A stretch of DNA of 64,000 bases from Tichowtungia sp964398915 (GTDB taxonomy: Bacteria > Verrucomicrobiota > Kiritimatiellia > Kiritimatiellales > Tichowtungiaceae), in contig CAYNOR010000003.1 of NCBI GenBank assembly GCA_964398915.1, forward strand, positions 62,001 through 126,000, written 5' to 3'. This document shows positions 58,761-64,000 of this stretch, in pieces. Below the pieces are notes generated by a model, which saw only the letters and a program-made list of their open reading frames with translations, was not told where the DNA came from and made no database searches. Made by a program: the position numbers and the translations under genes. Numbering within the stretch: position 1 is the first letter of the stretch; each line of letters begins with the position of its first letter.

Positions 58761-59705
58761 ATGTCACCGTTTGATAGAAAAATTGCCGAGCTTGAAGCGA
58801 TTGAAGTATCACAGACGAAGCCGTCTGATTTTGACGCATTCTGGTCTGAAGCAATTCAGCGGTGCGAAACCGTTCCGTTGAATGTTAAGGGGCTCGCGGA
58901 TGCTGAAGTGCGGGATTTGACATTTGAGGGTCTCGACGGAACGCCGATTCATACCTGGCTACTGCTTCCGCCGGAGGCGAAAGAGCGGAAAGTTCCCGTG
59001 CTGATTAATTGTCACGGCGCGAACCGCAGTCGCGGCAAGCCCTCCAATTTTTCAGCATGGCTTGAGGCGGGTTGTGCGGTGATTTCGCCGGATTTCCGTC
59101 TTCAGCGCGGGGGAACCGAGTCTGTTACACCATTTGATGACGACGGAAAATCCGGCTGGTGGACGCTGAATCTCAACGATTTAATGCGCAGTTATCTCTA
59201 TTGCGTTTGGACTGACTTTCTAAGGGCCATCCGGCTGGCCCGTGAAACACCGGAGATTGATGGCCGGCGGATTGCGGTTAGCGGACACAGTCAGGGTGGT
59301 GGAGTGGCGTTAGGTTTGGCGGCACTTGATCGGTCCGTCGCGCTCTGCATGGCGGATGTGCCGAGCAGCTGCTGGATGGAACAGCGGATTTTGACCCGGA
59401 GCGGCGGTGGAGCCGGGATTGCCGATTATCTGGCGGCGTTTCCTGAGCGCGCTGAAACCGTTCATCGGAATATATCGTATTTTGACAATATTAACCTGGC
59501 TCCGGATATTGCTTGTCCTGTACTGGTTTCCTGTGGTTTACAGGATGAAATCTGTCCTCTTGAATGCACCTATGCGGCGTACAATAAAATCAGCACCGTA
59601 AAAGAGATGGCGGTTTATCCGCACGCCGGACATGAAGGCGGCGGGGCAGAGCATCAAGTGCGCAAATTGGATTTTATGAAGCGGTTTTTTGAAAAGGAAA
59701 AATAA
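58761..59705 (+). CDS. acetylxylan esterase / cephalosporin-C deacetylase family (AXE1)
   Basis: 314 residues, alpha/beta hydrolase of carbohydrate-esterase family 7 type. N-terminal KPSDFDAFWSEAI, core PVLINCHGANRSRGKPS, ISPDFRLQRGGTES, nucleophile ISVSGHSQGGG-like segment (IAVSGHSQGGGVALG), acid GLQDEICP and His PHAGHEGGG. No signal peptide, so cytosolic; it probably deacetylates imported oligosaccharides or small acetyl esters. Followed one base later by the TauE gene. Confidence 0.9.
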   Translation: MSPFDRKIAELEAIEVSQTKPSDFDAFWSEAIQRCETVPLNVKGLADAEVRDLTFEGLDGTPIHTWLLLPPEAKERKVPVLINCHGANRSRGKPSNFSAWLEAGCAVISPDFRLQRGGTESVTPFDDDGKSGWWTLNLNDLMRSYLYCVWTDFLRAIRLARETPEIDGRRIAVSGHSQGGGVALGLAALDRSVALCMADVPSSCWMEQRILTRSGGGAGIADYLAAFPERAETVHRNISYFDNINLAPDIACPVLVSCGLQDEICPLECTYAAYNKISTVKEMAVYPHAGHEGGGAEHQVRKLDFMKRFFEKEK

Positions 59706-60134
59706 ATGGAAAACTGGTATCTGTATATTATCGTCGGGATCACTGCCGGAATCATCAGCTCGCTGTTCGGTGTCGGCGGTGGCATTTTGATGGTCCCGAT
59801 TCTGGCCCTTGGATTCAGTTTCGGGCAGAAGAGCGCTCAGGGCATGTCACTGTTCATTATGCTGCCGATGGCGCTGGCCGGAGCTATTCGTTATAAAATG
59901 AATCCGGATATTCCAATTAATCTGCCGGTTTGCGCACTGATGGCACTCGGCGGTGTCGCCGGAGCCATGCTTGGAACGCATCTGGTGTTTAATATTTCCC
60001 AGGTCGTTCTGAAGCGCATGTTTGCGGTGTTTATCATTATTACCGGCATTCACATGTTTATGAAATCTCTGTCGAAAACGACCGCCAAAGATTTGCCGCA
60101 ACAAGTCGAAAAGACAGAACGGGATGTAAGTTAA
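59706..60134 (+). CDS. half-size TauE/SafE-family permease
   Basis: 142 residues, four membrane helices. TauE signature GITAGIISSLFGVGGGILMV and GMSLFIMLPMALAGAIRYKM; the second helix pair has ALGGVAGAMLGTHLVF. Most family members have two such halves (~250 residues); this single-repeat form would need to dimerise. Anion or organosulfonate export is the family annotation; substrate unknown. Ends in a charged tail. Confidence 0.85.
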   Translation: MENWYLYIIVGITAGIISSLFGVGGGILMVPILALGFSFGQKSAQGMSLFIMLPMALAGAIRYKMNPDIPINLPVCALMALGGVAGAMLGTHLVFNISQVVLKRMFAVFIIITGIHMFMKSLSKTTAKDLPQQVEKTERDVS

Positions 60135-60138
60135 GATT

Positions 60139-60196
60139 GGCCACGAAAAACACGAGAAGGCACAAAAAATATCCATTTTCGTGAACTTTTGTGGCT
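60139..60196. repeat. short-period inverted repeat (GGCCACGAAAA family)
   Basis: GGCCACGAAAAACACGAGAA then GGCAC at the left; TTTTCGTGAACTTTTGTGGC at the right, inverse orientation. Related single arms occur at 61163-61197 and 61280-61307. Confidence 0.85.
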
Positions 60197-60223
60197 ATTG
60201 AACCGTGATTGGAAACAGTGAGT

Positions 60224-61042
60224 ATGCTGAATATTCAACTCAATGAACGCCCGATGCAGGTGGAAGAGGGTGTGACGCTCTTTTCTCTGCGTGACCGTGT
60301 GAAGCCCCATGCTGATGTGGTGATACTCAACGGTGCGGCGCTGAGCGAAGATGCGGCGTTGAAAGAGGGCGACGAAGTCAGTCTGATTACGCGCGGTGAA
60401 AAGCCGTCTGCTGAGGAACTCGAAGCGTTGATGGTGTCGCGTCACACGCCCGGCGTACACGCCAAGGTGAAGGCCGCCACGGTCGGTATCGCCGGACTCG
60501 GCGGACTCGGCTCGGCCATCGCCGTCGCGCTGGCGCGTGTTGGCGTTGGCAGATTGATTGTCGCCGACTTTGATGTCGTCGAGCCGAGCAATCTCAATCG
60601 CCAGCAGTATTTTGTTGATCAGATAGGTCAGCTGAAAACCGCTGCGCTGGTTGCCAATCTCCGGAAAATAAATCCGTACGTCGAGGTTGAGGCGCATGCC
60701 GTCAGGCTGACAGCAGACAACATTTTTCCACTATTCGGAAACGTAAATGTGATGATTGAAGCGTTTGATCGCGCTGACCAGAAGGCGATGCTCATGCAGG
60801 CTTTTGCCGCACAAAAACCGGATGTACCGTTTATCGGCGCTTCCGGTATGGCCGGTTTCGGGGCAGAAGAAACTATTGGCGTAAAAAAAGTGGGCCGGAA
60901 CGTCTATGTCGTCGGCGATCTGGAAACCGCCGCACGGCCCGGCTGCGGCCTGATGGCTCCGCGCGTCGGCATTGTCGCCCACATGCAGGCCAATCTTGCC
61001 CTGCGATTGATTGTTAACGCTGGAACAGGGAATGTAACCTAG
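60224..61042 (+). CDS. thiF: ThiF family 2 adenylyltransferase with fused ThiS-like domain
   Basis: 272 residues from ATG 60224. Residues 1-65 are a ubiquitin-like ThiS-type domain (MLNIQLNERPMQVEEGVTLF) that ends GDEVSLITRGEK without a diglycine, so it is unlikely to carry sulfur itself. Residues ~80-272 are an E1-like domain: ATVGIAGLGGLGSAIAVALA, VADFDVVEPSNLNRQQYF. The same architecture is known for clostridial ThiF (family 2). Activates the ThiS C-terminus for thiazole synthesis. TTG 60209 is a less likely start. Confidence 0.88.
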   Translation: MLNIQLNERPMQVEEGVTLFSLRDRVKPHADVVILNGAALSEDAALKEGDEVSLITRGEKPSAEELEALMVSRHTPGVHAKVKAATVGIAGLGGLGSAIAVALARVGVGRLIVADFDVVEPSNLNRQQYFVDQIGQLKTAALVANLRKINPYVEVEAHAVRLTADNIFPLFGNVNVMIEAFDRADQKAMLMQAFAAQKPDVPFIGASGMAGFGAEETIGVKKVGRNVYVVGDLETAARPGCGLMAPRVGIVAHMQANLALRLIVNAGTGNVT

Positions 61043-61543
61043 CGAAGGCTGGGAAAAGTTTTAGACAGGATGAAGAGGATTTACAGGATGATTATTGGGC
61101 AGGGTACGCCGAATGAGGAATCCGCAGATGGACGCCGATGAACGCAGATGGGAATAATCGTTGGCCACGAAAAGCACGAAGAGGCACAAAAATGGAGGAT
61201 CGCGCAGTATCTCGCCATAGCTCGCAGAGCAACGGCGGGTGGGGGCTGTAGCCGCGTCCGCTGGGCGCGGAAGAAGTAAGGCCACGAAAAGCCGCAAAAA
61301 TGGAGGAGCGGGTTTTTAAATCGGGATTACACGATTTTCGGGATATCCGACTTTCGACTTTAGACCTTCGGACTTTTGACTCTTCTCTCAAAAGACTCTT
61401 CTTTCTCAAAACACACTTGGCTTGAAAGATTTGTCTGCTAATCTCGCGCTTCTTATTAACGGGGCATTTTTGTTGACCGCAATTGCCTGAAATATCAGGG
61501 CGGATCGCCTGAATTTGATTTTTAATAGAGGGCGGAGAATTTT
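61043..61543. repeat. 500-bp gene-free nest of short repeats
   Basis: No convincing gene. From left to right: CAGGAT-family unit (61064-61090, GACAGGATGAAGAGGATTTA), GCAGATG-family unit (61123-61151), GGCCACGAAAA-family arm (61163-61197), a GTAGCCGCG hairpin-like stretch (61247-61271), a second GGCCACGAAAA arm (61280-61307) and a CGACTTT-family element (61348-61386) inversely related to the one in acnA. The last ~110 bp before 61544 are unique and contain AGAGGGCGGAGA, a ribosome-site-like sequence. Confidence 0.85.
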
Positions 61544-61987
61544 ATGGCGAAGAATAATGGCGCGGCGAAAAACGGGAAGTCCTTTGAGGAGTCGCTTTGG
61601 GAGACCGCGACCAAGCTGCGGGGCAGTGTGGAGTCGTCGGAGTATAAGCATGTGGTGCTGAGTCTGATCTTTCTGAAGTTTGTTTCGGACAAGTTTGAGG
61701 AGCGGCGCGCAGAGCTGATTGCGGAGGGTAAGGAGCAATACGCCGACATGGTGGAGTTCTACGCCATGAACAATGTGTTCTATCTACCGGAGACCTCCCG
61801 CTGGAGCTATATTCAACAGCACGCCAAACAGGGCGATAGGGCTAGAAAAGCCTGTTTCTTATGCACCTCAACAAAACGTGGAGCCAACGATTTCAATACG
61901 GGGCAACCTGTAACACGAAATGGCAACCCATCTGAGTTTTTCAAGGTTCATAAATTGGAAGAGTTAAGAGAGGTTTCTCCTTTATGA
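61544..61987 (+). pseudogene. truncated type I hsdM (N-terminal domain only)
   Basis: Residues 1-~93 match the HsdM_N domain: FEESLWETATKLRGSVESSE, YKHVVLSLIFLKFVSDKFEE and NVFYLPETSRWSYIQQHAKQ, typical of a different HsdM class from the one at 10118. After about residue 97 similarity ends and ~50 unrelated residues run to a stop at 61987; there is no methyltransferase core. A deletion has joined the hsdM start to other sequence, probably removing the rest of hsdM and hsdS. A regulatory function of the stub cannot be excluded. Confidence 0.85.
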
Positions 61988-62017
61988 AATTCACCGAAGC
62001 CCAACTTAAAGCCGCGA
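61984..62017 (+). pseudogene. duplicate of the first codons of hsdR
   Basis: ATGAAATTCACCGAAGCCCA and following bases encode MKFTEAQLKAA. They match the start of the hsdR gene at 63783 (MKFTESQLESA) at about 28 of 34 bases, then similarity stops. It is located on the far side of the AbiE module from the intact hsdR start. Confidence 0.82.
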
Positions 62018-62033
62018 GAGGCTGCTACGCAGA

Positions 62034-62064
62034 ATGATGAAGGATGAGTGATGAATTATGAATG
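62034..62064. repeat. short-period repeat (GATGAA family)
   Basis: ATGATGAAGGATGAGTGATG then AATTATGAATG. Same family as the repeats bracketing S23 gene 1 (shared GAAGGATGA and AATTATGAA). It sits just after the hsdR-start remnant. Confidence 0.75.
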
Positions 62065-62107
62065 TGGAAGAACCTTGGACTCGAAGCGATAAGGTCGTTT
62101 ATTCCTG

Positions 62108-62156
62108 TTGTGACATTTTATTTTGTCACAAAATGATGGTGCAATTTGTGACAAAA
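62108..62156 (+). promoter_or_regulatory. operator array upstream of abiEi
   Basis: TTGTGACA (62108) faces TGTCACAA (62124), and a perfect 12-bp inverted repeat TTTTGTCACAAA (62121-62132) / TTTGTGACAAAA (62145-62156) with a 12-bp spacer overlaps it. This gives three alternating half-sites just upstream of the abiEi start at 62174. AbiEi antitoxins repress their own operon by binding inverted repeats, which fits. Confidence 0.82.
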
Positions 62157-62173
62157 TAGATCAAAAGGTTTAT

Positions 62174-62785
62174 ATGCAATCTATTGATAACAAGATGGTT
62201 TCGCGGATATATAGCCAGCATAGGGGTTGGGTATTCTCCAAGAATTATTTTTTGGATCTTGGCGGGGATGATGCCATCCGCAAGGCATTGTCGCGTCTGG
62301 AGGCTAAGGGAACGATCCGGCGTGTGTTGCGCGGGCTGTATGACTATCCGCGGATCAGTAAGTTATTGGATGCGCAGATGGGCCCGGATCTGGATCAGGT
62401 TGCGCGGGCGTTGGCGCGCAAATCCGGTTGGCGCATCCAGCCGTCAGAAAACACGGCGCTGAATCTGCTGGGGCTTTCGACCCAAGTTCCGGCGCAGGCG
62501 GTTTATTTGTCGGACGGCCCCGGTAAAATGATTGAGATCGGGAGCCGGACATTAATTTTTAAGAAGCGGATTCTGAAGGAGTCGGGTTTTAAGCATCGCG
62601 AGAGCGAGCTGGTGGTTCAGGCGTTGAAGGCTTTGGGGCGTGAGCGGATCGATTTAGAAGTGCGCAGGAAGCTCGCCGATGCACTTCCGGCGACAACCTG
62701 GACAAAGATGGTTCAGGATACGAAGACGGCTCCGGCGTGGGTTCATGAAATTATTCGCACCATCGCGGAAGAGGTGAATCCGTGA
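62174..62785 (+). CDS. abiEi: AbiEi-type antitoxin (DUF6088 family)
   Basis: 203 residues from ATG 62174. An N-terminal winged helix (GWVFSKNYFLDLGGDDAIRK, ALSRLEAKGTIRRVLRGLYD) gives DNA binding. The C-terminal domain has GWRIQPSENTALNLLGLSTQ and YLSDGPGKMIEIGSRTLIFK, typical of DUF6088/AbiEi. It represses transcription and antagonises AbiEii in a type IV toxin-antitoxin/abortive-infection system. Overlaps abiEii (GTGA). The longer frame from 62123 would include the operator and is rejected. Confidence 0.88.
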   Translation: MQSIDNKMVSRIYSQHRGWVFSKNYFLDLGGDDAIRKALSRLEAKGTIRRVLRGLYDYPRISKLLDAQMGPDLDQVARALARKSGWRIQPSENTALNLLGLSTQVPAQAVYLSDGPGKMIEIGSRTLIFKKRILKESGFKHRESELVVQALKALGRERIDLEVRRKLADALPATTWTKMVQDTKTAPAWVHEIIRTIAEEVNP

Positions 62786-63783
62786 ACCGTGTTGCCGCAT
62801 TTCCTGCTGCTCAGCGAAATGAGCTGTTTGCTCTGACAGCGGAGCGACTTGGCATGGGGTCGGTTGCGGTGGTCGAAAAGGACTTTTGGGTCTGTTGGAC
62901 TCTGAAGCGCCTGTTTGAACATCCGGAGCTTTCCCGCCTGTTGATCTTCAAGGGCGGCACCAGTTTGTCGAAGGTGTTTGGGTTGATTGATCGCTTTTCA
63001 GAAGATATCGATCTGATTCTGGATTGGCGGGTGGTAACGGATCAAGATCCGATGGCCGACCGCTCGAAGTCGAAACAGGACCAGTTGAATGATGACGTCA
63101 ATGAAAAGGCGCGTAGCTATATTTCAGGAACCTTGCTCCCTATGCTGGATGCGGCTTTGGGCAAACATTGTGCTGTTGAGGTTTCGGGCGAGAAAGATCT
63201 GGGGCATATCGTACGGGTTAAATATCCGGAAACGTCGAATGCCGGAAATCTTCTACCCTACATTCAACTGGAGATTGGCCCGTTAGCCTCGTGGATGCCG
63301 CATTCCGCGCACGCGGTGCATCCTTATGTGGCGGACGAGTTTCCAGGTCAGTTTGACGATTCCAACTGTCCAGTGCGGGTCATCAATGCGGAACGGACCT
63401 TTTGGGAAAAGGCGACGATATTGCATCATGAGGCGCACCGGCCGGAAACGTCGTCGATTCCCACACGGTATTCCAGGCACTATTATGATCTGTACCTGAT
63501 GGCGACGGATGAGCCGGTGAAGAGGGCGGCGTTGGGCGATTTGGAGATGTTGCGTTCGGTGGTGACTTTTAAAAAGAAGTTTTATCCCCGTGGCTGGGCG
63601 AACTACGACGCAGCGAAACCGGGATCGCTCAAGCTGATTCCGTCGGAACGGATCCTGAATGTCATGCGCAAGGATTATGGTGCGATGCAGGAAATGATTT
63701 TCGGTCGTCGTCCATCGTTTGATGACATTATTGGCGGCCTCCGTGAGTTGGAGCTGGAAATCAATGCTTTGGAGTCTACGTAA
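62782..63783 (+). CDS. abiEii: AbiEii-type nucleotidyltransferase toxin
   Basis: 333 residues from GTG 62782. Nucleotidyltransferase motif I is intact: LIFKGGTSLSKVFGLIDRFS and SEDIDLILDW (GGTSLxK ... SxDIDL). A later ERTFWEKATILHHEAHR segment is typical of AbiEii/DUF1814. The family transfers nucleotides, in some members CMP/UMP to tRNA ends, and arrests growth. Its stop overlaps the start of hsdR (TAATG), so expression of the restriction subunit may be coupled to it. Confidence 0.92.
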   Translation: MNRVAAFPAAQRNELFALTAERLGMGSVAVVEKDFWVCWTLKRLFEHPELSRLLIFKGGTSLSKVFGLIDRFSEDIDLILDWRVVTDQDPMADRSKSKQDQLNDDVNEKARSYISGTLLPMLDAALGKHCAVEVSGEKDLGHIVRVKYPETSNAGNLLPYIQLEIGPLASWMPHSAHAVHPYVADEFPGQFDDSNCPVRVINAERTFWEKATILHHEAHRPETSSIPTRYSRHYYDLYLMATDEPVKRAALGDLEMLRSVVTFKKKFYPRGWANYDAAKPGSLKLIPSERILNVMRKDYGAMQEMIFGRRPSFDDIIGGLRELELEINALEST

Positions 63784-64000
63784 TGAAATTCACCGAATCC
63801 CAACTTGAATCAGCGATTATCGAACTCCTCGGAGCGGAGGGGTATCCACATGTCTTGGGTGAGACGATTGTGCGTCAGCCGCAGGATGTTTTGATTAAGG
63901 CCGACCTGCGGGCGTTCCTTTCTCGGCAGTATGCGAAGGACGGTATCACGCCGGGTGAAATCGCGGCGGTGATTCAGAGGCTGGATGCGTACTCGTCGGC
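63783..64000 (+). CDS. hsdR: type I restriction subunit R, N-terminal part (window edge)
   Basis: 72 residues visible. MKFTESQLESAIIELLGAEG, YPHVLGETIVRQPQDVLI and LRAFLSRQYAKDGITPGEIA match the N-terminus of a type I HsdR class different from the one at 11969. No frameshift in the visible part. Its partner hsdM upstream is truncated and no hsdS is present, so this RM system is probably inactive unless M and S lie downstream. Confidence 0.85.
   Translation, partial: MKFTESQLESAIIELLGAEGYPHVLGETIVRQPQDVLIKADLRAFLSRQYAKDGITPGEIAAVIQRLDAYSS

Noticed and set aside
60224..60420. Missing diglycine in the ThiS-like domain as a mutation
   Set aside because: The clostridial family 2 ThiF proteins have the same ThiS-like domain without diglycine, so this is a known architecture, not a defect.
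61043..61543. Possible CRISPR array
   Set aside because: Repeats are short, degenerate, differ from each other and have no regular spacers; no cas gene anywhere in the window.
1..64000. tRNA or rRNA genes
   Set aside because: No convincing T-arm/acceptor combination or rRNA segment was seen on either strand by reading; a covariance search would be needed to exclude a cryptic one.

Overview
The window looks like a chromosome segment of a Gram-negative, strictly anaerobic, fermentative bacterium, probably of the PVC superphylum and most likely Kiritimatiellota/Verrucomicrobiota. This is inference from content: a V/A-type ATPase with the order B-D-I-K (as in chlamydiae and spirochaetes), an Rnf complex, a bifurcating-type [FeFe] hydrogenase, an LpxL-like acyltransferase and an Mla lipid-transport operon (outer membrane), glycogen phosphorylase and an A-type aconitase. 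No rRNA or tRNA gene was seen, so the taxonomy is not proven.

Layout. 1-3946: the 3' part of a V-type ATPase operon closed by a terminator. 4064-5053: pheS. 5055-14362: a minus-strand type I restriction-modification island (hsdR, an S23 four-helix-bundle gene, hsdM, hsdS). Downstream of hsdS two cargo modules are separated by repeated copies of the hsdS 3' end: DUF3644/hypothetical/DUF1828, then HicA/HicB/SecB-like, which resembles a toxin-antitoxin-chaperone set. 14469-19738: rnfABCDGE, minus strand. 19846-35000: housekeeping and envelope genes (SleB-like hydrolase, glycogen phosphorylase, KamA-like radical SAM enzyme, patatin, LpxL-like, purU, cyclophilin, a CinA/nucleotidylyltransferase fusion, DUF4143 ATPase, tcdA, aldose epimerase, RNase R). 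35136-40571: hydCBA, with HydB fused to a GltD-like NADPH domain. 40785-42131: a REP-associated transposase fused to a DprA-like domain, then a TM1266-type hydrogenase regulator. 42124-61042: membrane glycosyltransferase, Nudix, RNA methyltransferase, Mla operon headed by a WP-repeat protein, OB-fold/TctA pair, aconitase, second S23 gene, GT4, NfeD protease, esterase, TauE and ThiF. 61544-64000: a second type I RM locus, broken and carrying an AbiEi/AbiEii module just before hsdR.

The genes fit an energy scheme in which ferredoxin, NADH and NADPH pools are balanced by HydABC (H2) and Rnf (ion gradient), and the V-type ATPase uses or makes that gradient.

The most unusual layer is repetitive. 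At least ten distinct families of short-period (about 7-10 bp) degenerate repeats occur, usually as two inverted arms. They bracket both S23 four-helix-bundle genes, bracket an AT-rich membrane-protein gene as near-perfect 27-bp inverted ends, sit between operon genes, pile up in a 500-bp gap before the second RM locus, and are read through in frame in aconitase (twice) and the NfeD leader. Separate compact palindromes resembling REP elements occur at 846, 28293 and 31021; the 28293 copy is inside a coding sequence. Both RM loci also show cargo insertion with duplication of the adjacent hsd gene end. I consider the repeat/S23 association and the hsd-end duplication arrays the best candidates for undescribed systems.
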